Shown one piece after another: positions 1 through 8,026 of a stretch of 64,000 nucleotides of DNA. This stretch comes from CAYVQF01 sp964454015 (GTDB lineage Bacteria > Myxococcota_A > Bradymonadia > UBA4248): positions 62,001 through 126,000 of the forward strand of contig CAYVQF010000005.1 in NCBI GenBank assembly GCA_964454015.1, given 5' to 3'. The notes beneath the pieces were generated by a model, which was not told where the DNA came from, ran no database searches, and worked only from the letters and a program-made list of their open reading frames with translations. Every line of letters begins with the position of its first letter. Position 1 is the stretch's first letter. Both the position numbers and the translations under genes were made by a program.

Positions 1-1
1 T

Positions 2-1120
2 CTTCCATGTACCGAGACCGACACGGAGCAGGCACTCAACACGGTGTCCGCGTTGGCACGGCAAGGGGCAGAGGTGACCTTGTTTTTGCCGGCTCATGCT
101 TGGCGGGCCTGTGCGAGCGCGGATGCGTTGCGGGACTACTACCAGGTCGAGGGTGATTTCGAGCTGCGTCGTCTGCGGGCGTTGGTGCCGAGCCACCGCG
201 CGTTGGAGAAGCCCTCCTTTGCGCTGCGCACGGCCCTGAGTCGGGAGCTTGGCGGCTTTGACGTGGTGTATACGCGCAACCTGCCGACGGTGGTGTCGCA
301 CCTGGCAGCGGGGCGACGGGTGCTCTACGAGACTTATCGCGCGTGGCCGCGACAGATGCCATGGACTGCGGCTGTGTTCCGGCGTGTTTTGAACCACCCT
401 CGACTGGTCGGTGCGGTCTTCCACTCGCGCTTTGCGCAAGCGTCGTATCTGGCGCTGGGGGTGAGCGCGGAGAAGACGCTGGTGGCGCACAACGGCTACG
501 ATCCGAAGCGTTTTCGTCCAGCCCTGACCAAGCAGGAGGCGCGTTTGTCCTTGGGACTCTCGCTGGAGGGTGAGCTCGCCGTGTATGCCGGGCGGATTTC
601 GGTGCAGAAGGGGTTGGCGTTGGTGCTGGAGATGGCGCGGGCGCGTCCCAGTTGTCGCTTTCTTTTGATCGGTTCCGAGCGCGAGGGTGAGATCGAGCGA
701 CAAGCCAAGGGGCTGTCCAACGTGCAGGTCTTGCCTTGGAAGAGCTACGACGAGCTGCCAGCCTATCTCTTTGCGGCCGATGTGTTGATCCTGCCGCCGA
801 GCCTGGGTCCCTTGGAAAAGGTAGGCAACACGGTGTTGCCGATGAAGTTGTTTCTCTATATGGCGGCAGGGCGGGCGATTTTTGCGCCCGAGGCGCCGGA
901 TACGGCGGAATTGCTGGTGCATGATCAGACGGCCTGGCTGGTGAAGCCCGATGACGCGGCGCTGGCGAGTGCCTCTTTTGGGCGATTGCTGGACGACCCG
1001 GCGCGCCTGGTGCGGCTGGGCGAGGTGGCGGCTGCTCGCGCTGAGGACCTGACCTGGGATGGGCGGGCGCGCGAGATCTTGAGCTTTGTCGAGAGACGCC
1101 TTGCGGCGGCGGTGAGCTGA
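2..1120 (+). CDS. Glycosyltransferase family 4 (5' truncated)
   Basis: Predicted retaining GT-B glycosyltransferase, which would move a sugar from a nucleotide donor onto a surface glycan or similar acceptor. The frame is open to the left edge (it reads LPCTETDTEQALN before the first GTG at 44), so the true start lies outside the window. The C-terminal half carries the GT4 donor-site pattern: YAGRISVQKGL, then FLLIGSEREGE, then the loop LPMKLFLYMAAGRAIFAPEA, which matches the usual P-x-K-x-x-E-Y-M-A-x-G stretch except that Leu replaces Glu. The N-terminal half (LARQGAEVTLFLP, ELGGFDVVYTRNLP) fits the acceptor-binding Rossmann half. The acceptor cannot be told from the sequence, and no other glycan genes are in view. 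Confident at family level, unsure of substrate. Confidence 0.85.
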   Translation, partial: LPCTETDTEQALNTVSALARQGAEVTLFLPAHAWRACASADALRDYYQVEGDFELRRLRALVPSHRALEKPSFALRTALSRELGGFDVVYTRNLPTVVSHLAAGRRVLYETYRAWPRQMPWTAAVFRRVLNHPRLVGAVFHSRFAQASYLALGVSAEKTLVAHNGYDPKRFRPALTKQEARLSLGLSLEGELAVYAGRISVQKGLALVLEMARARPSCRFLLIGSEREGEIERQAKGLSNVQVLPWKSYDELPAYLFAADVLILPPSLGPLEKVGNTVLPMKLFLYMAAGRAIFAPEAPDTAELLVHDQTAWLVKPDDAALASASFGRLLDDPARLVRLGEVAAARAEDLTWDGRAREILSFVERRLAAAVS

Positions 1121-1218
1121 GGCGAGGTGGGGCACGCCGTTTTGCGCTGTCGCGCAGGGGTGGCTATAGTTGGGGCTGCGCTGAATAGGTCGCGTGCTAC
1201 GGGAAGAGGAGCGAGGCG

Positions 1219-2361
1219 ATGGTGAAGACGAGATGGTGGGTGGGGCTTCCCTTGTTTTTTGTCCTCTTTTTCGTGGGCTGTGACGATGGGCCGGCCAAAG
1301 CAGAACACGACGGGGCGATGGATTTGGGCGAATTGCGGCCGCCGCCAGATGTTCAGGAGGTCGAAGCGCCGCAGGACGTTTCTGACCTCATCGCGGAGAC
1401 GGTGGATGGGGTCGAGGTAGACGCGGGCGACACGGCGGACGCGCCGGACGTGTCCCAGGACACGGAGACTGAGTTAGAGGTGGTGGATAGCGACAACGAC
1501 ACGATCCCTGATCACGCGGACAACTGTCCGAACCATTACAATCCAGACCAAGCCGATTTGGATGGGGATGGACGCGGCGACGTGTGTGATCCCGATATGG
1601 ATGGCGACGGGGTGCCGAATGAATTCGATCCGCTGCCGCGGGACCCTACTTTTCCCGGGATTGCGTCGGCTGATACGGTCTATGCGCACACGGAGCACAA
1701 GCTTTTTCGGATGAACGTCAAGACCTTCGAGCTCTTCGAGGTGGGCACCTTCAGCTTCCCCGACGATGGGCGTGACCATTCGATGACGGATATTGCTATT
1801 GATCAGCACGGCGTGATTTATGGGATCACCTTCAATGCGCTCTACGTGTGTGGCGCTCAAGACGCTCGCTGTGCGCATTTGGCGAGTTTTTCTGGTTCTT
1901 TCAATGGTTTGACTTGGTTGCCATCGGGGGCCATCGGCCAGAGTGAGGAGGTGCTGATTGCCATTGACGGCTTAGGCGGCTGGCACGAGGTGGTGCTGGA
2001 CATTCCGGCGTTGAGTGCGACGTTGCGCCAGTTGGGTTCCTTTGGCGAGGGCTATTATTCCAGCGGCGATGCGTTTTCGATTTTAGGGATGGGGACTTAT
2101 GCGGCAGTGAACAAGTCCAACGTCGATGACTGCATCATCGTTCGTGTCGATCCTGCCACTGGGACGGTCTTGGAGGAGATTGCCGAGCTCACGGGGACGC
2201 GTGGGGTTTGGGGTCTGGCGGGCTGGACGTCACGGGTCTATGCCTTTGCATCGGATGGTCGGGTGCTGATGGTGAACCTGTCGACGCGGGAGTTTGTCGA
2301 GTTGACGGCGGTCCCAGGTTTGAGTTGGTGGGGTGCTGGAGTGCGGACCATCATCAACTGA
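1219..2361 (+). CDS. Lipoprotein with thrombospondin type-3 calcium repeats
   Basis: 380 residues. The N terminus is a hydrophobic signal ending in a lipobox (FFVGC, Cys about residue 21), so it is predicted to be lipid-anchored. A very acidic Asp/Glu/Thr-rich linker (about 30-90) leads into TSP3-type repeats with DxDxDxxxD spacing (DSDNDTIPDHADNCP, DLDGDGRGDVCDPDMDGDG, about 92-140), which in this family bind calcium. The rest (about 150-380) looks like a beta-propeller sensor or binding domain with repeated strands (LFRMNVKTFELFEVG, IIVRVDPATGTVLEEI). A strong ribosome site (gaggagcgagg) precedes ATG 1219. Its stop codon overlaps the start of the next gene, so the two are likely co-translated. 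The ligand is unknown. Confidence 0.85.
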   Translation: MVKTRWWVGLPLFFVLFFVGCDDGPAKAEHDGAMDLGELRPPPDVQEVEAPQDVSDLIAETVDGVEVDAGDTADAPDVSQDTETELEVVDSDNDTIPDHADNCPNHYNPDQADLDGDGRGDVCDPDMDGDGVPNEFDPLPRDPTFPGIASADTVYAHTEHKLFRMNVKTFELFEVGTFSFPDDGRDHSMTDIAIDQHGVIYGITFNALYVCGAQDARCAHLASFSGSFNGLTWLPSGAIGQSEEVLIAIDGLGGWHEVVLDIPALSATLRQLGSFGEGYYSSGDAFSILGMGTYAAVNKSNVDDCIIVRVDPATGTVLEEIAELTGTRGVWGLAGWTSRVYAFASDGRVLMVNLSTREFVELTAVPGLSWWGAGVRTIIN

Positions 2362-2759
2362 TGTTGGCTGCACGGCCGCGCATATTGGTGCTCGACGATG
2401 AGGCATACCGGATCACCCTGATCGAGGAGGTCATGGCGCCGGCGCTGGTCTATGGGACGGACTTCGTCCCGGATTTCGTGCAGCAGGCGCAGCACGGCGG
2501 GTGGAACATGATGTTTTTGGACTATGATCTGGCCGCGGATCCCTCGGCCCCCACAGGGGCTGATGCGGCGGCCTCGATCGGCGATCCCAGCGGCCCGGTG
2601 TTTCGGGTCTGTGCGCACGTGCCGGTGGTGGTCCACTCGCTGAACTTATCGTCATCGTGGCGGATTTTTCAGGCGCTGTGGGCCTGGGAGGGGGTCCTGG
2701 TGCGGTTGCCCTTTCACCGGGTGGCCGAGATGTCGCCTTGGCTCAGAGCATTGCTCTGA
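2361..2759 (+). CDS. Small receiver-like protein, possibly cREC (cyclic-phosphate receiver) family
   Basis: 132 residues. The start at 2361 is chosen because ATG overlaps the preceding stop (TGATG), the usual sign of translational coupling; a longer frame to 2208 would run inside the upstream gene. The N terminus ILVLDDEAYR and the central MFLDYDLA give the acidic pocket and phospho-acceptor Asp of a receiver fold. The later VVVHSLNLSSS and the final VLVRLPF resemble the cyclic-phosphate-processing receiver group, which has a V-H-S-x-N motif at this place. There is no output domain. Coupling to an exported lipoprotein is odd for a cytoplasmic protein. The fold assignment is from memory of the family pattern; the role is unknown. 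Confidence 0.6.
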   Translation: MLAARPRILVLDDEAYRITLIEEVMAPALVYGTDFVPDFVQQAQHGGWNMMFLDYDLAADPSAPTGADAAASIGDPSGPVFRVCAHVPVVVHSLNLSSSWRIFQALWAWEGVLVRLPFHRVAEMSPWLRALL

Positions 2760-2771
2760 GCTGTGCTTCTG

Positions 2772-3725
2772 TCAGCCGTTCCAACGGGCTGCTTCGAGGC
2801 GGAGATCGTAGTGGGTGAAGGTCGCATAGCGTCCCAGGCCGCCTGGATAGAGCTTGTGGTCGTCGATGAGCTCTTCCATGACTTGACGCACCGCTGAGGG
2901 CGGCAGCCCGGCGACGACGAAGTCGGCGGCGGCGCCGTGGAGATGGAGGCTGTCGCGGCCCCCCCCCATTCGTTTGTTCCACCATGGGGTGCGCCAGCCC
3001 GAGAGGATGGTGATGGTGCGATTCTTGAGGGCCGCGCGTAAGATTTCGAGCTGCTCACACAGGGCGACGAGGTTGGGGCGCACGGCGAGGGGCGGTGCTT
3101 TGTGATCGCCTGTGGAGCGGAAGTCTTCCCAGCGAAAATGAGGGGAGATATGGGGACCTGGTGGGATGCTTGGGGAGGGAAGCGTGAGATCCATGGCGGC
3201 GCAGAAGTCTTCGTCCCAGCGTCCCGAGGGAACGCGTTGACGCTGTAGCTGCCAAGCTACGATGGCGTTGACGAGGGCGTGGTCGATGACCCCCGTTGGG
3301 GGCAGGTCGAGGCGCTGTTGCAGTGACAAGATGGTGGGGCGGTGTTGGCACTGGGCGTGGGCCGCGCAGAGCGCCTCTTGGCGCTGAGAGGGCGACAGGG
3401 TTGAGCGAATGGAGGTCTCCACGGCGACGGGGATGCGGTCGAGGTGGGCGATGGTTGGTGCGTCGAGGATGCCGCTGATCTCGATTTCAAGCTGCTGCTG
3501 GAGGTTGGCGAGGGCGAGGACGAAGGCTTCGTCGAGGCGTCCTGTGACGTCGATGTCGAGGGCGATCTGCCAACGCTCGATGTTCAGAAAGGAGAAGTCA
3601 TGCTGGTGATTGATCCGCAGGGCGCGTTGTAGAGCCGGGGTGTCGAGGAGGGGCTCTGGCACGGCAGCGCGGGGCAGCGCATCGGTCGGCGCAACCGTTT
3701 CAGGGGGCGACACAGGGTCGGACAT
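2772..3725 (-). CDS. Peptidoglycan-binding protein with M15-type D-Ala peptidase domain
   Basis: 317 residues. The C-terminal domain (about 205-317) has the M15 zinc-peptidase pattern: ILSGWRTPWWNKR, then SLHLHGAAADF (S-x-H-x-x-G-x-A-x-D, zinc ligands His and Asp) and a terminal THYDLR that supplies the last His. The N-terminal half contains two copies of a peptidoglycan-binding-domain-1-like repeat (FVLALANLQQQL...GILDAPTIAHL and LSLQQRL...GVIDHALVNAIVAWQ). I see no signal peptide, so export could use another route, or the protein could act on muropeptides in the cytoplasm. ATG 3725 is preferred over an upstream TTG at 3731 because GGAG lies 8-9 bases before it. Convergent with the receiver-like gene. 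Confidence 0.75.
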   Translation of the reverse strand: MSDPVSPPETVAPTDALPRAAVPEPLLDTPALQRALRINHQHDFSFLNIERWQIALDIDVTGRLDEAFVLALANLQQQLEIEISGILDAPTIAHLDRIPVAVETSIRSTLSPSQRQEALCAAHAQCQHRPTILSLQQRLDLPPTGVIDHALVNAIVAWQLQRQRVPSGRWDEDFCAAMDLTLPSPSIPPGPHISPHFRWEDFRSTGDHKAPPLAVRPNLVALCEQLEILRAALKNRTITILSGWRTPWWNKRMGGGRDSLHLHGAAADFVVAGLPPSAVRQVMEELIDDHKLYPGGLGRYATFTHYDLRLEAARWNG

Positions 3726-3933
3726 AGACAAGTCTCCAGCGGCGAGCTCACCTCAGGTGGGTGACGTTCCCTACCCGAACCTAGAATCTGTCACAAGTCT
3801 AGCGTTGATCAAAGGGTAAGCGTGCGGTGAGCATCGTTTGCCAAGATGGTGGCCGAAGTGGGCGTGACAGGGGGCATGTGGCGGGCTATGTTGACAGCGT
3901 TGCTTTTGGCAGGGTCACTGGCGAGGAAGCGGG

Positions 3934-5913
3934 GTGGCGGTCATGGTGCAGAGTGAGGGGCTGTGGGCTTCCGATGGGCAGTATTTCGTTGCCTATGTCC
4001 AATGGTTGCGTGAGCGATTGCAGGCCTGGGTCCGGGGCGAGACGTCTTTAGTGGAGCCGTTTTCTCCCGCTCCGCCAGGGACGGCGTTGTGGGAGCTCGG
4101 CCAGCGTTTGGGGCTGGATGGGGTAGATGGCTCGGTCTTACTCTTTGCTGCGGCCTTGGCGACGGAGCCGAGTCTGGGGCGGCTACTGGTCGCGGCCCAG
4201 GGGGAGGGCGCGGCGGTGGCGACGGCCGGTGCGTGGTTGCGTTTGGGGTCCCTGGACGATGCCGATTTTTTTTGGCGTGAGGTTTACCGATTTTCTGCAG
4301 GGAGCCCGTTGCGGCACTATGGCCTGGTGGAGCTGCGCGGTGCCGACGACGGCGGCTGGTTGAGCCAGCGGCTGTGGGTTGGCAACGACGTGCAGGCGCT
4401 GTTGCGTGGCGAGCGGAGCCTGGACGAGCGTTTGCTCGCCTATGTGCAGCGCGCCAGTGCCGATGGCGGTTTGCCGCTGCCTTGCCTGGCGGGCGAGGCG
4501 GTGGTGCGCTTGCGGGCGGTGTTGCGGGCGCACGTTGCGGAAGAGGGTGATGTTTTTGGGCGCATGGGTTGGGGTGACGTGCGCTCGACCCAGGTCCTGG
4601 TCGGCGGTCCGCGCGGGACGGGCAAGTCACTGCTGGTGCGCGCATTGTGTCAGCAGGCGGGCTGGGCGCTGTTGGTGCTGGACGGTGAGCGTCTCAGTCA
4701 TGCGGCGCCCGAGCGGGTAATGGAGGTCGTGCACGGCGCGGTGCGCCAGGCGGCCCTTTTCCAAGAGCCGCTGCTGATTGAAGGGGGAGAGGCGCTTCTG
4801 GGTGAGGGGAGTGCTGGTGCGGCGGGTCTGAGAGCGGCGCTGGGGTCATTTCGGGCCTTGGTGCTGGTGGTGGCCGAGCATCTGAGCGCGTTGGCCCCGG
4901 CGGTGGTCGAGCGGAGCGTGTTGCGGGTGGACTTGCCCGCGGCTGATCAAGTGGCGAGTCGGGACGCGTGGGAGCTGGCGAGTGCGTTTTTCAACTTGCA
5001 GGGTCTGGATATGGCGTATAGCGCGCAACGCTATCCGCTGAGTTATCGTCAGGTGATGATGGCTGGACGGATGTTGCGTCTGCAGGCCATTGGCTCTAGC
5101 GGCTGCAGCGAAGACGGGGGCATCGCGGTGGATGCCAGTGATCTGGCTCAGGCGGCTTCGATGCGAGGTAGCGTTGGTGTTGCTGGGGTGGCGCGACCCG
5201 TTGCGTGCCGGCAGGCGTCCACGGATTTGTTGTTTAGCGATCTGTTGAGCGCCCAGCTCGGCGAGATCTGTGAGCGTCACCAGCGCAATTATGGGCACCC
5301 GGCGCTGTTGGCGCCGCCCGGGCCACGCGCGATGTGCTACGTCTTTCACGGGGTGGCGGGGACGGGCAAGCGCAGCGCCGTGGAGGGGATCGCTCGCCGC
5401 TTGAGTTTGAACCTGATCGAGGTGGACAGCAGCGCGCTGTTGGGGTGCCAGGCGCTTGGGTGTCTGGAGAAGGTCTTTGCTCAGGCCAGCGGCGCGTTGG
5501 ATGTGCTATTTGTGGCTGATGGCGACGCGCTTTTTGACGAGGGCCGTTGGGGCGCAGCAGGGCAGGCCTTCATGCGCCTGGCCCAGAGCTACTCCGGGCT
5601 GGTCATCGTGCGGACTTTGCAGGAAGTGAGGCCCAGTGGGTCGAATCCGGGGCCGCTGACCTGGATCCACTTCCCTTTGCCCGACGTGGCCCAGCGGGTT
5701 GGGATCTGGCGCTTGGCGCTGGGGCAGACGGTGTTGCCAGCGCTGCACCCTGATATCGACTTTTTGTCCCGACACTATGCGCTGAGTGGAGGTGCCATTT
5801 TCGCGAGCGTCGCCCTCGCCGACACGCAGGCGCAGTGCACGGGAGAGTCACTGCATATGGATAGGCTCATTGCGGCGGCAGAGTGGGTGGCCAAGCAGGT
5901 GGCGAGCCCTTAG
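3934..5913 (+). CDS. Tandem AAA-family ATPase with degenerate second site
   Basis: 659 residues. Two P-loop modules are visible. The first has Walker A GGPRGTGKS (about 224-232), but its Walker B place reads LLIEGGEAL, lacking the DE pair. The second has Walker A FHGVAGTGKR (about 471-480) and LFVADGDAL in place of hhhhDEAD. The C-terminal stretch PLTWIHFPLPDVAQRVGIWR and DFLSRHYALSGGAIFASVALA matches the lid of AAA proteins seen beside contractile injection systems and in similar stand-alone ATPases, but the usual TNL-R-x-NID sensor/arginine-finger run is not recognisable. The N-terminal 200 residues look helical and are not assigned. GTG 3934 follows gaggaag by 5 bases. No injection-system genes are nearby. 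Likely an oligomeric remodelling factor with weak or lost hydrolysis. Confidence 0.65.
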   Translation: MAVMVQSEGLWASDGQYFVAYVQWLRERLQAWVRGETSLVEPFSPAPPGTALWELGQRLGLDGVDGSVLLFAAALATEPSLGRLLVAAQGEGAAVATAGAWLRLGSLDDADFFWREVYRFSAGSPLRHYGLVELRGADDGGWLSQRLWVGNDVQALLRGERSLDERLLAYVQRASADGGLPLPCLAGEAVVRLRAVLRAHVAEEGDVFGRMGWGDVRSTQVLVGGPRGTGKSLLVRALCQQAGWALLVLDGERLSHAAPERVMEVVHGAVRQAALFQEPLLIEGGEALLGEGSAGAAGLRAALGSFRALVLVVAEHLSALAPAVVERSVLRVDLPAADQVASRDAWELASAFFNLQGLDMAYSAQRYPLSYRQVMMAGRMLRLQAIGSSGCSEDGGIAVDASDLAQAASMRGSVGVAGVARPVACRQASTDLLFSDLLSAQLGEICERHQRNYGHPALLAPPGPRAMCYVFHGVAGTGKRSAVEGIARRLSLNLIEVDSSALLGCQALGCLEKVFAQASGALDVLFVADGDALFDEGRWGAAGQAFMRLAQSYSGLVIVRTLQEVRPSGSNPGPLTWIHFPLPDVAQRVGIWRLALGQTVLPALHPDIDFLSRHYALSGGAIFASVALADTQAQCTGESLHMDRLIAAAEWVAKQVASP

Positions 5914-5941
5914 ACCGGGGCAGAGGCGCGCAAGAAAAGGC

Positions 5942-5974
5942 GAGAGGGCCGGTGGAGACCGGCCCTCTCTTTTT
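5942..5974 (+). terminator. Rho-independent terminator
   Basis: Perfect 12-bp stem (GAGAGGGCCGGT, 5942-5953, with ACCGGCCCTCTC, 5958-5969) around a GGAG loop, followed by TTTTT. It lies just after the AAA ATPase gene and before the convergent RRM gene. The opposite strand has a shorter T run (CCTTTTC) after the stem, so it may act both ways. Confidence 0.9.
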
Positions 5975-6025
5975 CATCGCGACGCCGCGGCCTGCTCACG
6001 CAGCGCAGCGCAGCGCCCTCGCGCT

Positions 6026-6343
6026 TTACCAGCGATAGCCGCCGTCATCGCGGGATTGATTGCGCCGACCACCGCCGCCGCCGCCGCCACGATTCTGGTC
6101 TTGATTGGCTTCAGAGACCCGGATGGTGCGTCCGTCGAGATCGGCACCGTCCATTTCCGCGATGGCGTTGTCCGCCGCGGTGGGATCGGAAAAGGTGACG
6201 AAACCAAAGCCGCGGGAGCGGCCGGTGTCGCGATCGGTGATGACTTTTGCGTCGGCGACTTCACCGAAACTTTCAAAGGATTGGCGCAAAGCGTCACTAG
6301 ATGTTGCCCAAGCAAGACCACCAACAAATAACTTCTTCGACAT
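6026..6343 (-). CDS. RNA-binding protein, single RRM domain
   Basis: 105 residues. One RNA-recognition motif fills residues 1-80, with RNP2 LFVGGL near the start and RNP1 RGFGFVTF about residues 45-52; a Gly/Arg-rich tail with a run of about eight glycines follows. This is the usual layout of bacterial cold-inducible or growth-phase RNA-binding proteins, thought to act as RNA chaperones. It is monocistronic: a terminator lies downstream, and a 246-base non-coding leader (6344-6589) separates it from the next gene, room enough for a promoter and a regulated 5' UTR. The glycine run comes from a tract of CCG/CCA repeats on the plus strand (6069-6090). Confidence 0.93.
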   Translation of the reverse strand: MSKKLFVGGLAWATSSDALRQSFESFGEVADAKVITDRDTGRSRGFGFVTFSDPTAADNAIAEMDGADLDGRTIRVSEANQDQNRGGGGGGGRRNQSRDDGGYRW

Positions 6344-6589
6344 GCTCGACTCTCACACACGCGCGCCGCACCAATGCGGCACATCAAGAAAAATGCGGAC
6401 GGAAGGCGCCCGCGGCCTCGTACGGTCATCGTGACCGCTTCACCAGCAGAACGCCACCGGAACCAAAGCGTTGAAAGGCACCGTTTCGGACTGCTTAGGT
6501 GATGGTTCTAGCGTGAAGCGCTGGATGACGCAAGTGATTTATGCGGCAGAAGGTGCCCTTTGGCGACGAAAACAGCGCGTTTTCCCTGT

Positions 6590-7351
6590 TTAGGCTGGCT
6601 GGTGAAGCGGTCGGAGGAGGATGTCGTGAACTTGTACATGCTCGGGGGTGGAGAGGATGAAGGTGACGGCGTCAGCGATATCTTGGGGCTGGAGCACCTT
6701 GTACTTGGCATAGAAGTCCACGACGGCGTCTTTGCGCTTGTGGAAGTTCTCGGCGAACTCGGTTTCGACGAAGCCCGGTGAGATGGCCGCGACCCTGATG
6801 GGGCTGTCGATGGCGCGCAGTTCCTGGCGCGAGGCCTCGGTCAGGGCGCGGACGGCGGCCTTGGTGGCGGCGTATACACCACCATCGGTGGGCACCCGGT
6901 AGCCTGCCATGGAGGAGATGTGGATGATCTGGCCGGCGGCTTGTCGGCGCCGCATGTCGGCGATGGCCTCGCGGGTGCAGATAGAGAGGGCCAAGACGTT
7001 GATCATGAGCATCTCGCGCCAATGATCGGTGCGTCCGGAGCTGAGTGGGGCGAAGTGGCCACAGCCGGCAGCGTTGACCAAGAGATCGACGCCGCCGAAG
7101 CGATCGCGGGTGGTGCGAAACATGGCGAGGATCTGATCCTCGTCGAGGAGATCCACCTGGAGGGCTTTGATGGCCCCAGGGCTGCCACTGTCCTCGACGT
7201 CCCGGCGCAGCGCTTCGAGGCGCTTATAACGTCGGGCGACGGCGACGACTTGCATCCCAGCGGTGGCCAAGGTGCGGGCGACGGCTTGGCCGATGCCGCT
7301 GGAGGCGCCAGTGACGAGGGCGACTTTTTGCTGCCATCGGTCCAAGTTCAT
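6590..7351 (-). CDS. Short-chain dehydrogenase/reductase (SDR)
   Basis: 253 residues, the usual size for a classical SDR. TGASSGIG (about 14-21) binds the dinucleotide, NAAG (about 93-96) stabilises the fold, and the catalytic set is Ser146/147 (HISSM) with Tyr160 and Lys164 (YAATK). Arg after the second beta strand (VAVARR) favours NADP(H). ISPGFVETEF follows as in the family. ATG 7351 has AGGA five bases upstream. It overlaps the upstream TerB-like gene by four bases, so they are co-transcribed and probably translationally coupled. Closest in style to the YdfG/farnesol-dehydrogenase-like SDRs; the substrate is unknown. Confidence 0.9.
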   Translation of the reverse strand: MNLDRWQQKVALVTGASSGIGQAVARTLATAGMQVVAVARRYKRLEALRRDVEDSGSPGAIKALQVDLLDEDQILAMFRTTRDRFGGVDLLVNAAGCGHFAPLSSGRTDHWREMLMINVLALSICTREAIADMRRRQAAGQIIHISSMAGYRVPTDGGVYAATKAAVRALTEASRQELRAIDSPIRVAAISPGFVETEFAENFHKRKDAVVDFYAKYKVLQPQDIADAVTFILSTPEHVQVHDILLRPLHQPA

Positions 7352-7719
7352 GAGGTCCTCCCTTGGTCGTCTTGGTCCAGAACTTCGGCGATCATGGCCA
7401 ACATGTCTTCTTCTGCGCCGACGAGGACGCCGTCGGCGAGGGCGGCCTGCTGGAGGGCTGCGAAGAGTTCCTTTCCGTGCGCGCGCAGACTGCGCACGTC
7501 CTGCATGACCTCGGTCCCCGAGGCGATGCGGTCGATGACCTCATGGCGTTGGTCGGCGTCGAGGCCCAGGTTGGTAAAGAGGGTCTCCAGGTGGGCCACC
7601 TCTTGGTCGGTGAGCTCGCCGTCGGCGATGAGGAGGACCCCGACGATTCTGGCCAGCTTGATTTTGTCTGCCGTGTCCATGCGTCCTCTGTCTGTGTTTT
7701 GGGGTTTGGCCTTGCTCAC
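7348..7719 (-). CDS. TerB-like (tellurite-resistance TerB/DjlA fold) protein
   Basis: 123 residues, all helical, with the acidic TerB pattern: KLARIVGVLLIADGELTDQE followed by a second ALADGVLVGAEEDML repeat. In TerB proteins such Asp/Glu clusters bind metal or serve as a signalling scaffold. GTG 7719 is taken as the start because AGGTGA lies about five bases upstream; ATG 7680 (MDTADK) is a fair alternative with AGAGGA before it. First gene of a two-gene operon with the SDR. No other ter genes are nearby, so a tellurite role should not be assumed. Confidence 0.7.
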   Translation of the reverse strand: MSKAKPQNTDRGRMDTADKIKLARIVGVLLIADGELTDQEVAHLETLFTNLGLDADQRHEVIDRIASGTEVMQDVRSLRAHGKELFAALQQAALADGVLVGAEEDMLAMIAEVLDQDDQGRTS

Positions 7720-8026
7720 CGCTTCACCTCGCGGGGAAGGCGTTGTCGTCGCAAAGTTCTCTCAGTTTAGCTTGGGGGGGGAGGAAAAGACCAGCCACGC
7801 CGGCCGTAGCGCGGCGGCTTGGGGTCCTGGGCGCGGCGTGTGGGGGCCAGTCTGGGGAGGGGAGAGGGTGAGGGCCCAGGTGACGCGAGGTGTCGCCTCC
7901 CATTGGCATTGTCCGGGCGCGCCTCTATGCTCACTTGGGGAGGCGACGGGCGCTGCGGCGTGGTGGCGGGAGAGGGTGTCGTTGACAGGGGCAGGCAGGT
8001 GTGGCGCGTTGGCGCGGAGGGAAGAG
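7720..8026. other. Divergent intergenic region, no gene seen
   Basis: 307 bases between the divergent TerB-like and oxidoreductase genes. It must hold promoters for both. A TTGACA occurs at 7982-7987 but has no convincing -10 box at proper spacing. GGAGGGAAGAG at 8017-8026 is the ribosome site for the gene starting at 8027. I see no clear operator or RNA gene. Confidence 0.4.

Noticed and set aside
7982..7987. TTGACA -35-like box before the oxidoreductase
   Set aside because: At 17 bases spacing the -10 place reads CGCGTT, which is not a promoter.
6920..8026. Long open extension of the oxidoreductase frame to the left
   Set aside because: It is antisense to the SDR and TerB-like genes, which have motifs and ribosome sites. 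A strong ribosome site and the FAD motif place the real start at 8027.
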